Notes: generated by a model from the letters alone, not told the origin. Shown: positions 11,049 through 22,608, counted from the first letter of the stretch. The stretch is 64,000 nt of DNA from Pachyseris speciosa (GCA_016490735.1 JAEMWC010000040.1:127501-191500); one strand, 5' to 3'. Translations and numbers: made by a program.

Positions 11049-12420
11049 CATTACAACTTCACTCCGATTTAAGTTTGTGCCGCACATTTTGCGGTTGTTA
11101 AGTGTTCATATATTCAGCCTATTGTTCTTGTTCTCAGCACATTCATACCAGGCAGTTGCCGAAGATGTAGTATCTTTCCGAAGGTCACGGTCTCTTTCAT
11201 GTAGGCGAGAAAAATGTCTTTTGTTTGGAAAGGAGAAATAAATCCTCAGGGACAAGGGAAACTGGAACGCTCCATCGATGCTGGTACCTCTTATGTAAAT
11301 CAGTATCAAACTGAGTATTTTCGGGAAGCATGCTTAAAATAAGCATAAAAATAAATAAAGTTTTATTTTGGTACCTTTTTCGTTATGCTAGCTTGCCTTG
11401 CACGGTAAACAATGACAATTCACTGCGTATTTGCACCGCACATAACTGATCAACAACAGAACTTTGTATAAGTACTCAGCTGTTCGACAGTTAAAATTGC
11501 GATTTAAAGCGCATCAGAATGCCCCACTTGATTTGTTATTGCCTTTGCTTTCTTTTCCTGAAACCTGTTTCACTCTGTTTCACACGTAAACATCGATCAC
11601 ACCATCTTGTGCTTTCGTGACAAAATCCTTTAGAAGGAGAAGTCGCAATCCTATTGGCCACATTGGTTGATATGGCAACGATTCAACGAATGGCAATTTG
11701 GCTTTTGTCACGACACGACAAAGCATATGGACGCGTCGTTGAATAAAATTTGCTAAACAGCTGAAAGAACCGGGATGAGCGGCGGTTAAAACCCGACCAC
11801 TTGAATAAAGCGTCATTCTTTTTTGCATGATGGTGATCGCGTAACAAGATGGAGAAATCATCTGGCATAAGGCCGTGGCGTCAGAACTTCAAACCGATCG
11901 TCATACGCGGCATCAAATACTTTAAAATGACCAATTCTTTTCTCCTTGCTTTGGGTATTAAAATCCACGTGAAGAATAAGGAATTCAAAGAACTCTATAA
12001 TCTGCTTGAAAGACACGGTAAGAGAATTTTAAAGGATTAGATAAGTGAACTCTTCAAGGAAACCAACCGCGTCTTTTGGATGGGTGAAAATTGCGAGAAA
12101 TAAGATTTTTCTTGAGAACAAAAAGACAAAAAGAAAAACAAAGCCTCCACCTGAAGAGAAGGAAACTTAACAAAGTCTCGAATGAATGACTCAGAAATCG
12201 ACAACATTTAGAATTGCAGTCAGCTTTATTTATATTATCTTATGTTGCAGATAAAAATTAAATTCAGGTAATTTTTATTTGAATCTCAATTCCCTTTGCC
12301 TAATTGTTCATAATTATGGCTAGGAGAAATTAAATTGAGACAACCTAAGTAAAAATGATTTACCTGAATTTTATTTTTACCTGCAACACGTGCAACAGAC
12401 AAGCAAGGAGTGATATTATG
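11049..12420. other. Non-satellite interval, no supported gene
   Basis: The satellite breaks at about 11048. A 63-codon frame at 11849-12040 (starts MEKSSGIRPWRQNF) reaches a TAG and has no family I recognise. Some AT-rich inverted stretches (aaatcaggtaa types near 12240-12380) suggest a decayed repeat. No domain, RNA or splice structure could be supported. Confidence 0.3.
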
Positions 12421-12432
12421 ATTTTAACTCTT

Positions 12433-12722
12433 CCCTACTAGCTGGGTCCTCTTTTCCTTGTATTCAGCGTGGGGGAGAAAAGAGACCTCTGCCATGGGTT
12501 GAAACGGTCTGTGTTGAGCGTGCGCCGCAGTGTCTTAGCGAACGAACCATCACGTGATGTTTTTAGCACATGATCGGTCAGCAGCAATACAAGGAGCATG
12601 CGTTTTAAAATTCCATCCACGACTGTGGACGGCGCTTACTGAAAGACCGTTTCGACCCATGGCAGAGGTCTCTTTTCTCCCGCACACTGAATACAAGGAG
12701 AAGAGGCCTCTGCTAGCAGATA
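12433..12722. mobile_element. Foldback (MITE-like) element with 12-bp target duplication
   Basis: Outer segments ctcttttccttgtattcagc (from about 12449) and ctgaatacaaggagaagagg (about 12688-12707) are parts of imperfect inverted arms of about 75 bp, separated by about 120 bp. The block is bounded by attttaactctt at 12421-12432 and 12723-12734. No coding capacity. Confidence 0.75.
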
Positions 12723-12734
12723 ATTTTAACTCTT

Positions 12735-12905
12735 AAACACTCCCAATATCCAGACGTAACTAATCGATGACATCATTTATATCAATGAGTAATCAATAGG
12801 TAATCAATGTGTAATCAGGTGATTAGTCATTGATCACCAATGATTAATGAGGTATCGATGAATAACTGATAGGCCACTAATTTCCAGTCATTGATTGCCT
12901 TGATT
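12735..12905 (+). repeat. Left inverted flank with repeated ATTGAT-type motifs
   Basis: Starts near atatccagacgtaactaat and continues with many variants of gtaatcaatg and tcattgatca. It is roughly the inverse of 18365-18525, so the Ngaro-like element lies between two inverted flanks. Confidence 0.6.
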
Positions 12906-13269
12906 AGTCAATGAAGACATAGATTATTCAACAATATAGTCTTGTGGCTACATAAAAGCAAACATCATGGCCACCCATAATGTCATTTATGTCGCGACAT
13001 GATGCCCACGTGATAACCCGTCGAGTCATTCCGATCATGTACGAAGATTACGTCAACGATAACCAATGAGATTTTAGGGTGGTTCAGGCGAGGTTTATAG
13101 GTAAGGTTCCTACTTAGGTGTGTCCTTCCTTCCCTTGCCATCAGAGTGATCACATCAAGAGACAAGTTTTTTAGGCAAGTTATCACTTTTAATATTTTTC
13201 ATTTTCTTCATATCCTTGATTCTCTTTTTCTTTTTTGACAACACGCGTCGGTCTCGAGTCCTTTTCCTA

Positions 13270-13798
13270 ATGGCGCCAACTCGTGTGTTAATTCTCGGGC
13301 ATTCTTTTATCCACTGCCTGAAGTCGTTTCTTACTGCCAATTACAGCCTTGCTTTCCTGAACAATTTTCACTTGGCTCATCATGTCGACATAAGATGGCA
13401 GGAGATTGGAGGCAGTTGTTGAGTCGTTTTCCCCCGAGGTCGTAATTTTACAGCTAGGAACCAACGACTTGACTTCCCTTTCTGCCGTTGAGACTGGTTC
13501 AGCGATCGAGGAGCTCACTTGGTTGCTGTTCGAGTCTTACGGTCTTAAATTTATTTGTGTCTGTCAGACTATTTATCGTGAGAACGCTCCTTCATTTAAT
13601 AGACAGGTCAATGTTTTAACTCATTATTTAAAGGTAGTCTTAGAACCACCCCCCTATGCTGTATATTGGCGTCATCGGGGGTTTTGGAATTGCCAAACGC
13701 GTTTCCTCGCCCGCGACGGTGTTCATTTAAATGCTTTAGGTCAGTACAAACTATTCCGCAGTCTGAGAGGGGCAGTATTGAGATGTTTGAGGGCATAA
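13270..13798 (+). pseudogene. SGNH/GDSL-type hydrolase of the Ngaro-like element
   Basis: Starts MAPTRVLILGHSFIHCLKSF, in which GHSF is the block I Ser region. Block III appears as VVILQLGTNDLTS and block V as ARDGVHLNALGQYKLF with the Asp-x-x-His pair replaced by the family's DGVH form. One frameshift near 13405 separates block I from the rest. Enzymes of this fold hydrolyse esters; in Ngaro and some LINEs the role is unknown. It lies upstream of gag here. Confidence 0.75.
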
Positions 13799-14368
13799 CG
13801 CGCTCATGATTTATTGATCGCATCTGTTCGAGGAACAGTCTATGCCAGTTCCCACTTTATCATTTTGCAAAGCCGATTGCAGTTGTGTTTTTCATGAGTC
13901 CTTGTTTTCTATTTAATGGGTACTTCCCATGTTGTCATTCAAGGCTCATTGCGTCCTTTGGACCTTTATTTATGTGCTCTCACTTTGCCACATGAGTGTA
14001 CAACCCAATTGATCGCTCCCTTTGCGGGTGTGTCCTATGCACTCGGCTCTGTGATATTGCACTTTGTTATGTGGAACTTGGCAGTGTTTTTGTTTTTCTG
14101 TTACTTTAGGACATATATGTTTTTTCTTTGGTTTGTTTTGCCCCGTACTGCCCTCCTTAGACTGTCCTTACAGAGCCCACCCTTGACGTGGCATTTCATC
14201 ATCTGTTTTATTAGATGTTTTATTAGATGTTTTCTGGCATTTTGGCTCCTATCTTAACATTCGCACCCTTCCTTTGTAATTTTTATTTTGCAAGTTATCT
14301 GTCATTAGTCTTAAGGTGCTTCCTGTAGGGTTTTTTGTCTTATCCTTTCCAACTTTCTGTTGTATGTC

Positions 14369-15399
14369 ATGCCTCCTAGAAAGCGTGCTGCGGCCAATTC
14401 TACCGCCACTCGTCCCACAAGGGCTAAACGGCCGAGAACATCAGAGATGCGTGAAGTTGACGCCAGTCCAACGACAACTCAAACGACACAGGTCGCGGAT
14501 TGGTGTCCCTCGATGTTGGTGCCTTGTCATCCACCATCGCCACTGTGGTTGCTCAAGCTGTCCAGTCCGCGCTTTCTCAAGACAACCTGGCGGCCAGGAG
14601 CACAGACGTTCATGGGACTATAGAGCATGTGGTCGCCAATGAAGCCAATGCACTAGTGGTTGATGATAGTTCATCTGCAGGTATAGGAGACGTTCCCTCT
14701 CGAGCAGGATGTCGCGATCCTAAACCGCAACAGGTTTTCACTAGTATATCAGTGGGTTAACTTCAAGGGTTAGTGCGAAATTGAAGAGCAAAATTTGGGC
14801 TAACTAATATGTTGATTTCGGGTCTCTCTTTTTCTCATCTCCTCGTAACGAAGGGAAATACTCCTTGTCCATGATGCCTACTGGGTCATCTACTCAACCC
14901 CAACTCACCCTTGAGCCTTGTCATACTACGAAGCGCATTCAAAACATACGGCAATGGGTGTCCGCAGTTAATATATTTGTTTCCGTTTTATGCGGAGCGA
15001 TTCGAAGATGAAACGCCCCATTTGATGAAATATTGCGAAGTCGTGCGCGATTTGGCTTCCAAAGCCGGAGATTGGCTTTGGCATGATGAGCAGTTCCGCT
15101 ATATCCGGCAATCTGACCCTGAAAAGGTCCCCTGGGATCAAATTCACTGGGAATTATGGCTGCGGGCATCATCTACTTTTCGTAGTCAACAACCGTCCAC
15201 CAACAAAACCCAAACGCAAACTCGTCAGCGATTGCGCCACCCCTTCTTCCCTAAAGGTACCTGCTGGGCTTTTCAGGCCGGTAAGCACTGCTCCGGGTGT
15301 CAGTTTGAACACGTATGTTACAAATGCGCTGCCAACCACCCAGGTAGCCAGTGTTCGGCTCAAGCAACCCAACCCCGTTTTGGCGCTGTCGGAGCTTAG
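14369..15399 (+). pseudogene. Gag-like protein of the Ngaro-like element
   Basis: Begins MPPRKRAAANSTATRPTRAK, a basic Ser/Thr-rich start. After two frameshifts (near 14490 and 14760) the frame continues through ERFEDETPHLMKYCEVVRDL to a cysteine cluster GTCWAFQAGKHCSGCQFEHV followed by CYKCAANHPGSQC, which looks like a CCCH finger plus a zinc knuckle. Such a protein would bind the element RNA and form particles. The RT frame overlaps its 3' end. Confidence 0.7.
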
Positions 15400-16848
15400 G
15401 GTAAAGGAGTCACAACTCAAATTCCACGCTCTTCACAGCAGACCGGCCACCCCCATAAAGGTGGATCGGCTTGACTTTTTTCTACGACAAGGGTATGACT
15501 CGGTTCTACGTCGTTATCTCATTGACGGTTTTCGTTTTGGCTTTCGCATACATTTTGTTGGTGAACGGTTTCGATATGAATCTTGTAATCTTAAGAGTGC
15601 ATTAACCCAACCGGATATAACTATGACCAAATTACGCAAGGAATGTGATGCAAGCAGAATAGTAGGGCCTTTCACAGCCCCGCCATTTCGAAACTTTCGT
15701 ACCTCCCCTCTTGGACTAGTCCCTAAGAAAGATTCAAACGAATTTCGTTTAATTAATCACTTGTCATATCCTGACGGCTCTTCTGTAAATGACTTCATTC
15801 CTGACTCTTGCACTACAGTCAAATACGCATCTGTTGGGGAAGCGTCGAAATCCCTCAAATGCCTAGGACGCGTATCATTCCTATTCATCATGTTCATTAT
15901 TTCTTGTTAGGTATAAAGTGGTACAACATGTACTATTTTGATAGAAGATTAGCTATGGGCCTGCGTTCCACCTGCGCCATTTTTGAAGCTTTTTCTACGT
16001 CTCTCGAGTGGATTTCCGTCCATCTTCTCGGAGCTTGTTCCGTTTTGCACGTATTACATGATTTCCTTTTCATCGCGCTAACCAAAGGTCGATGCCAGCG
16101 CATCTGGGTGTTCTGGGTGTTCCTCTCTCCAGAGAAGACAGTCGGGCCGGATACCATTTTGCAATTCGTAGGCATCACTTTAGATTCCGTGCGGATGGAG
16201 GCACGTCTTCCCGAGGAGAAGCTTCAAAAATGTCGCAATTTGTTGAGCGATTTTCTGTCCCGTCGGTCCGTTTGTTTAAAGGAACTCCAGTCTTTAATAG
16301 GTCTGTTGAACTTTACGTGCCTTGTTGTTGTGCCGGGTCGTGCTTTTCTCCGTCGCTTAATCGATCTTACCAAAGGCATTACAAAACCTCATCACCATAT
16401 TCATCTCTCAAAAGGAGCTAAACTGGATCTTGATATGTGGTTTCGGTTCTTAAGAGAATTTAATGTTAGATCGTTTTTCCTCTATGATATTTGGGAAACG
16501 TCTCATACTCTTCAACTTTATACCGATTCCGCAGGTTCTGTAGGCTTTGGGGCGGTATTTGGTTCCCATTGGTTTCACGGCTTATGGCCAACAACTTGGC
16601 ATGGTTATAATATCGCTGTTTTAGAGCTTTTTCCAATTGTAATCGCTGTTCGCGTTTGGGGAGCGAGCATGTCTGATAAATGTGTCATATTTTTCTCTGA
16701 CAATGCCGCCGTTGTTGATATCATTAATAAGCAGACATCTAAAGATACGGCTATCATGGTTCTCTTTCGAGATTTAGTCTTAAGTTGTCTTAAACATAAC
16801 ATTTTATTTCAAGCCCGCCACGTGCCGAAGAGTTGGTTTCTCATTTGA
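15373..16848 (+). pseudogene. Reverse transcriptase and RNase H of the Ngaro-like element
   Basis: The first part ends with SPLGLVPKKDSNEFRLINHL and GSSVNDFIPD, the fingers region. A deletion or frameshift at about 15860-15885 removes the motif A Asp, and the frame resumes at RIIPIHHVHYFLLGIKWYN. Motif B fits LAMGLRSTCAIFEAFSTSLE. The catalytic motif C reads VLHDFLF where the family has an Asp pair, so the RT is predicted dead. RNase H follows with LYTDSAGSVGFGAVFG, VLELFPIVIAVRVWG and FFSDNAAVVDIINKQTSKD. Confidence 0.82.
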
Positions 16849-17711
16849 GCGGTCTGCTAAGTACTGCGTTGACAGATGGCTCCCGGCGGCTATATCAGCG
16901 AGCGTGGGTAGTTTTTCGCCAATTTTATGCTCAATTTTATGGCTCTACCCATCCATCATTGCCAATACTTCCAAGTTACATTTCACTTTTCATCTCCTAT
17001 CTTTCTTTTCGAAAATTAGCCTTCTCAACGATCACTTCGTATCTGGCGGCCATTTCCTATGTCCACAAACTTAGGAGTTTTAATGACCCCACCAAAACAT
17101 TCTTGATCCAGAAGCTGTTGACAGCCGTAAGCCGTCAGCGATGTGCAGACGTCCGTTTCCCTGTGACCCGGCCTGTGTTGCACAAGCTCATTCAGTCACT
17201 TAGCTTTACCAACTCTTCGGCATTCCAGCGTTCACTTTTTTCGGCAATGTTTCTTGTGGCCTTTTATGGTCTTTTCGAATCGGTGAACTGGCTACCAAGA
17301 GCGCGCGTCTGGCGTCATCAGTTGTCCAATTTCGTAATTTAACCTTTTTGTCACAGAATGGTCACACACGCCTAGCTAAGATTAGTATTTCAACATATAA
17401 GCATAATCCAGCATTTTACTCGCTAGAGAAGATTCTCAACCTTTTTGCCCAGTTACAGCCCTTCTCCAGTACTGTAAGGGCCACATTTCTTTCACGCTAT
17501 TTCCGTCCACAAGTTTAACAGTGAACCGAACCGATGTTTAAACTTTTGTGGTCTGGACATACGTAGGTACAAGAGCCATAGTTTTCGTATTGGAGGTGCT
17601 TGCCATGCGGCTGATAACGGTTACTCTGATGCACAAATACGTGCTCTTGGTCGCTGGAAATCCGATGCGTTCGAGGTGTATTTGAGATCCGAAGTACTTC
17701 AGGCTAACTGA
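16833..17711 (+). pseudogene. Tyrosine recombinase of the Ngaro-like element
   Basis: N-terminal SAM-like part: RLYQRAWVVFRQFYAQF and STITSYLAAISYVHKLRSF. The core has FLVAFYGLF just before the expected Arg I region, where a frameshift occurs. Near the end a frame encodes HSFRIGGACHAADNGYSDAQ (the His-x-x-Arg box), ALGRWKSDAFEVYLRSEV with the likely nucleophile Tyr, and a TGA at 17709-17711. It would insert circular cDNA by site-specific strand exchange. Several frameshifts make it inactive. Confidence 0.78.
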
Positions 17712-18364
17712 TTAGTCTGATTAGTCTTTGTCCTGCCGCGTTGCTAAGTTGTACGTCTCATAAATTACCTCCGGTGGCTTTAGCATGGTCCAGACAAGGG
17801 CTGCCATGTTGTTGTCACGGTAGTTAGCCCGTATTTCCTAGTTTATCCAGTAGATATTCTACGTAAGGTGCCTGCCGCCCAGGTGGGTCAGACAATTGGG
17901 CTGTCACTTGGTCGGCATCTGCACTGTTTTCCTCCTGCTAGTGTTTACTTTTGATACCTTTTGCATTGGATGGACGCTCTGCAAGGTCGTTCAGACAGCG
18001 GCTGCGATCATCCATGACGTCCTTATTCGTTTTGTTGTTGAACTGTTTCTCCTCGACGTGTGCTCTGTGTTTTCGTTCGTGGGGCTCAGCCACAGTGGGT
18101 GGCTTGTGGCTTTATTTTTTGCCCCACGTTTGTTGACTAAGTTTATCTGTTTACATTTATTGCTGTGTTGAAACTTTAATTTTGATTTAATTAAACCTGC
18201 CACATCAGTGGCCAAATTCATCCAACACAATTTGCGTGATTTTTATAAATTTGCACTGTTCTTCTCAAACACAGAGCTCACGTTAACAATAGGCTAATCT
18301 AATTGGCGCGTGTCGCGATATAAATGATATTAAATCAAAAATAAAGGACAGAAACAATCAACAA
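17712..18364 (+). other. 3' non-coding region of the Ngaro-like element
   Basis: No supported coding region between the recombinase stop and the inverted flank. A 91-codon frame at 17896-18171 is hydrophobic and without family features, so it is probably not a gene. Confidence 0.4.
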
Positions 18365-18525
18365 GTAATTGATTGGCCACAAAATTTGTGGTCATTGATT
18401 CGTCATTGATTACCCATTGATCATCGCCAATAATCAATGACCAATCAGTTGGTTACTCATTGGATACCCATCAATGACTCATTGGTGTTGTTGATCATCT
18501 ATTAGTTACATCTGGCAATATATAC
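18365..18525 (-). repeat. Right inverted flank with repeated ATTGAT-type motifs
   Basis: Contains tcattgattcgtcattgatt and ends tcatctattagttacatctgg, which is the approximate inverse of the left flank (12735-12905). Confidence 0.6.
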
Positions 18526-18532
18526 CTGTTGA

Positions 18533-18720
18533 GGGAGTGTTCATTATTTATGCCTGGAAGGGGGGGTGGTGACACTTGGAAGGAAGGAAGGGGTTCAAGA
18601 GACAAGAAATCAGGGAGGGGTGTTGAAAAAATATAAGCGTAGGTTAGGGCTCAAAACATTGTTTTCCATTTTCAAATCTGGCCTGCGCCCCCTTCCCAAG
18701 GCATAAATAATGAACACTCC
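18533..18720. mobile_element. MITE with about 30-bp terminal inverted repeats
   Basis: Left end ggagtgttcattatttatgcc followed by a G run; right end a C run then ggcataaataatgaacactcc. It is 188 bp and non-coding. Target duplication is not certain. Confidence 0.85.
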
Positions 18721-19539
18721 TGACTGTCATACAGTTATTTTTAACTGTGTACTTTGAGTGCATTTTTTTATTCAACAGTTTGTCATTACTTGCATTCAAT
18801 ACTGACCAGAGCTCTGTCGATAAAAATACATTCACTTTGAAACTTCATTGTCAGCTAGCCTTTGTTTGGTATAGATACTTTGAATCTAAATCAGGGGAAA
18901 ATATATTTTTTGTCACAGCACTTACCTATTGCCTTCTATTTTATAAATCAAACTTTTTGTACTTGTTACTGGTATGATGTATTTTAAATTTGTTCCATTA
19001 AGGTTTAAGTGTTAAAGAGGAATATCTCTTCAAAAACACAAAACTCCGTACTCACATCACCTGCAAAGCAGCAATATTGGTTTTGTTTACTTGGACAAGT
19101 TCAAGGAAAGGAGAAGATGTAACAGTTGCAAGAGAACTACGTTGTCATTTGATAGACATTATTGTGGATATTCCTTCTACATGTGACATTCTTGAAACTG
19201 CAAATCAAGAAGCAACGATGAGAAGTGGAGGAAGCTCGCGCCATATGATAGCGAATAAATTATAAAATAAAGTTACAACTATATCCAAGGCATATCCCTC
19301 TATCTGTTTAATTAATTGTAATTGTAATGTAATTCAAGTAGTTCGTCAAAAAAGATCGTAGTGTCAATCGTGTAAACTGGATTGTAGGTCATTTTCTTTT
19401 ATATTAATACTTATTGTTAGCATATTAAGTAATTTATATTGTATTTGTCTTGTTTATTCTTTTCTTTATGTAAATGTTTATATTGACAATAAAAACTTTC
19501 AATTTAACTATAAAACACTGCGAAAATATTGAAAAACTT
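18721..19539. other. AT-rich interval without a supported gene
   Basis: Short frames occur (for example 19077-19265, containing TCDILETANQEATMRSGG) but no domain or splice structure is evident. An aataaaa signal is at about 19488. Confidence 0.3.
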
Positions 19540-20600
19540 AAAAGCATCTCGGTTAAAGTTTTAAAAGGTTTTAAAAAACGACGACGTTTTGACGTTGTCT
19601 TAACGTTATTTTCAAGTCGAAAGTGAATAAAATTAAGAACGAATATAAATGTAAAAGAATTCCTAAGAGACTCGAGCGGTCACGTAATGTGATGTGAATG
19701 GATAATAGAATGATAAAATATGTCACGAAAAAAGTTTCGCACGAATAGAGTCTGATTATTTAACTCAGGATTCAATTCCTTAATGAAAAGCATCTCAAAA
19801 ATTAAACAGTCAAATATCGATCGGCATTTTCTCAAAACAGAAAACTGTTTGTCTTCCAAATCAGACTTCCACAAACCATGTTCTTCAAGATGCCTCCCGA
19901 TTGCTGAATGTTTGTGTTCGCTAATGCGTTGGTGCAAATGCCGGGTTGTGAACCCGACATAATCTGCGTCGCACAGATTACATTGAAATTTGTAGATCAC
20001 GCATTGATTGTTGACAATAGGGGGCTTCTTTTCTTTAGGAGCGAGAACTTGACCGATCTTCTTTGACTGAAAGACAGGCTTGATTTGAACACCAATGTTC
20101 GCGCTCAGAATTTGCAATTGCCTTTTGACTGAGTTGGCGGATTGTTGATCTTTAAATGGTAGTGATGGAATGATAGTAGAACTGTCATCACTCGCATTAT
20201 CGGGTACATCGATATTGTCGATATTGTGTAGAAATTTGTTGATCGATGAATTGATCAAAGTTATTGGATAATCCAAATTTAGGAAGGTAGAGCGAAGCTT
20301 GTCACATTCCTCAGAAAACGCAAAGGAGTAGATGGCAGGCGGTAAGCGCGATGGATCATAGTAGAAAGTAAACAATCTTTGTACCGTTTGTCGACATGGC
20401 TGTGATAATGGAGAGGCAGACCAGTGTTCGTAGACTTTCTGTGGACTGATGTTTCGAGTCTGTTGCCTCTTTTAGTGATGTTCATGCCAACAAAGGAAAT
20501 AGTATTCCGTTCAGCTATTTCCATGGTGAAGTTTAAGTTATCGTGGCTAGAGTTCAATTTGTCGAGGAAAGCAACTGATGATATAAATAGAAGTGAACCT
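19540..20600 (-). mobile_element. PLE-4: 5'-truncated Penelope-like element
   Basis: A minus-strand PLE fragment with the end of RT and a GIY-YIG endonuclease. Its 3' end holds cttgaaaataacgtt and gtcaaaacgtcgtcg, which recall the hammerhead region of PLE-1 but lack a clear CTGATGA core. Confidence 0.7.
19680..20557 (-). pseudogene. PLE-4 RT C-terminus and GIY-YIG endonuclease
   Basis: Starts with NLNFTMEIAERNTISFVGMN (RT motif D region) and HRKSTNTGLPLHYHSHVDKR, typical of PLEs. A frameshift near 20280-20375 leads to FSEECDKLRSTFLNLDYP and then the nuclease domain NQCVIYKFQCNLCDADYVGF, with ISEHK and HLEEHG downstream. The domain has YVG in place of YIG, which is common. The fragment lacks RT motifs A to C because of 5' truncation. 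Confidence 0.8.
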
Positions 20601-21090
20601 GGTTGACATCTTCTGCACCTATCCTGGAACCAGCAACTCCTTCGCCTGCATCATCTGCACCTGGCCTGGAACCAGGAACTCCTTCGCCTACATCATCTGC
20701 ACCTATCCTGGAACCAGGAACCCCTTCGCCTGCATCATCTGCACCTGTCCTGGAACCAGCAACTCCTTCGGCTGCATCATCTGCAAATGTCCTGGAACCA
20801 GCAACTTCTTTGCCTGCATCATCTGCACCTGCCCTGGAACCAGCAACTCCTTTGCCTGCATCATCTACACCTGCCTGCCTGCAACCTCTGTACCTGTCTT
20901 GGAACCAACAACTCCTTTGCCTGCATCCTCTGTACCTGTCTTGGAACCAACAACTACCTCCCCTGCATCTGTTACATGTACACCTCTTATGAAACCATCA
21001 AAATCAAAATCAATTTCTACTGAAAGCCTTCTTAACAGGCGGCATACCATCAGAAGACAACAGGAGAAAGGACGCGAATACAAATCATGA
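20593..21090 (+). pseudogene. Proline/serine-rich repeat coding fragment
   Basis: One frame repeats a 14-residue unit of the form LEPATPSPASSAPV and another frame, reached by a shift near 20875, continues as SKSKSISTESLLNRRHTIRR and ends at 21088-21090. The unit length is 42 bp, so indels of whole units stay in frame. The protein is unrecognised; low-complexity linkers of this kind occur in surface and nuclear proteins. It may be the N-terminal part of the broken gene at 21277-22065. Confidence 0.45.
20610..20960. repeat. 42-bp minisatellite
   Basis: About eight copies of a unit with ctggaaccagcaactccttc and gcctgcatcatctgcacctg. Copies differ at a few bases; one copy is shortened near 20870-20890. 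Confidence 0.9.
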
Positions 21091-21276
21091 ACTGTTGTTC
21101 ACCGTTTGAAATTGCAAAAAGAAAAGCTTGTGCAACTCTCAAAGTCAGTCTATCATGGCAGCAAACATGATTTTCTTTAATCACTATGAGAGTCGGTTTG
21201 CCACACAAAGCTTTCTGCAGTGACACAAGATGCTGATGACTGGGATGGATCCCTCTCACCATAGGATATTTTAACT

Positions 21277-22065
21277 TTGGCAAAAGATGCACATGACCCT
21301 GTAAAAAGAATGAGCGTGTATGATACAATCCTCACTGAGTCAGCTCCACAGCATTACCACTTATCTGCATTTGAGGTCTTGAAAATTCAGGACACAACAA
21401 GTGCAACTGAAATTATTCCTACACTGAGAAGAAAGTTGCCTGGCTTTTTAGATTCTGAAAGGAAAGTTAATTCCATCAAGGCCAAGTATGTGAGGGAGTT
21501 TGAAATTATTTGGAAAGCAAAGAGAACTCAGTCTGGATGGCAGATAGACTCTCAAAGTTTACGCGAAACTTTGCCCTATCTATACTGGTGGCTTCCAGAA
21601 AGTGAATGGTGGAAAATCTATGGGGAATTTTGGTGGGAGAGACTCTGTTGCTATAACTTTGAACATTCTAAGTGATGAGGCAATGTTTAATGGTGTGAGT
21701 TATCACGGTCCAGACGACTACTGGCCAGTCTCTGTCTTTTATGGAAAGGACACTCGTCTCAATCTTGATCTTAACCTTGGAGATCATGACAAACATGGAG
21801 GTTTGAAAAAGTGGGTTCAAACCATGCTGGACAGTACCATATGGTTTATTTGTCTGCTGATGGCAAATTTTATGACAATTTGTTAGATGGGGGCTTGGAC
21901 CCAAAAAGTGAGGATGCTTTCAACATGTACAATTACGAGACAATGAAACAAACAAGAAGTGAAGTTGGCTGCCACTCAGGACTTCGGTCCGAACTTTGCA
22001 GAAAAATTGAGCGAGAACACCCCGAGTCGCTGCTTCCATCACTTCCCACCACTCATTACATTTAG
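21277..22065 (+). pseudogene. Unknown broken gene, three frames
   Basis: Successive frames give ILTESAPQHYHLSAFEVLKI through LPYLYWWLPESEWWKIYG, then GGRDSVAITLNILSDEAMFN and YWPVSVFYGKDTRLNLDLNL, then VYLSADGKFYDNLLDGGLDP through GLRSELCRKIEREHPESLLP. The composition is that of real globular protein and the three frames follow one another without overlap loss, so this looks like one gene with two small frameshifts or unseen introns. I cannot assign a family. A 92-codon minus frame (21050-21328) also looks protein-like but is less convincing. Confidence 0.5.
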
Positions 22066-22608
22066 GGTGGCAATCACTGTTTTTGCAGATTAACACTAAA
22101 AAATACCTTGGTGATAATTATCTCCACAAAAACACTATAGTTTATAACGTTTCATTGTTGTTGTTTTAGTCACATCCGGACATAAGATGCACCGTCCTCC
22201 AACATCAGGGAGCAAAACACACTACAATTGGCACTGTTAATAATACTTGGTTACAATTAAGGAATACTCCCTACTGTGGCTCCATTAATACTTTAAGCAA
22301 TCATAGCAAAAACAAAAAGAGAAAAAAGGCAAAATTCCTGACCTTCCATGTAAAAAGCAACTTATTCACAAAGTGGCTTGAAAAAAAAAATGGGAAACTA
22401 TTTTGGGTTTCTGTCAACACAAATATGCATTTTGACTTCTCAATATGAGAACAAAAATTGGTGGCATAGCCCCTTCAAGTCAATGAAAGGTTCTAAATAA
22501 ACTAGTAAATGCATGTGTCCCCATGTGTTGGTGTGAAGGGGGCATTTGACTCTGAGTATTAAAAATTAAAACGCAAACTCATGGATGGCTTGTGTACAAA
22601 CAATTGCA
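22066..22608. other. Non-coding interval before the DIRS element
   Basis: AT-rich sequence with no supported gene or repeat. Confidence 0.3.

Larger units (their letters stand above)
12906..18360 (+). mobile_element. Ngaro-like tyrosine-recombinase retroelement with SGNH hydrolase
   Basis: Coding order on the plus strand is SGNH hydrolase, Gag-like protein with Cys/His motifs, RT, RNase H and tyrosine recombinase. There is no DDE integrase. An SGNH-type ORF is reported for Ngaro elements. Exact ends and the split direct repeats expected for this group could not be resolved by eye. All ORFs contain frameshifts or stops. Confidence 0.75.

Noticed and set aside
13916..14257. Membrane protein between the hydrolase and gag
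   Set aside because: The hydrophobic frame has no family features and lies in the leader region; T-rich DNA gives such frames by chance.
19555..19630. Hammerhead in PLE-4
   Set aside because: The downstream part resembles PLE-1 but no CTGATGA core is present.
21050..21328. Minus-strand frame with ENHVCCHDRLTLRVAQAF
   Set aside because: Protein-like, but overlapping the broken plus-strand region and without a start, neighbours or a family; left as a note only.
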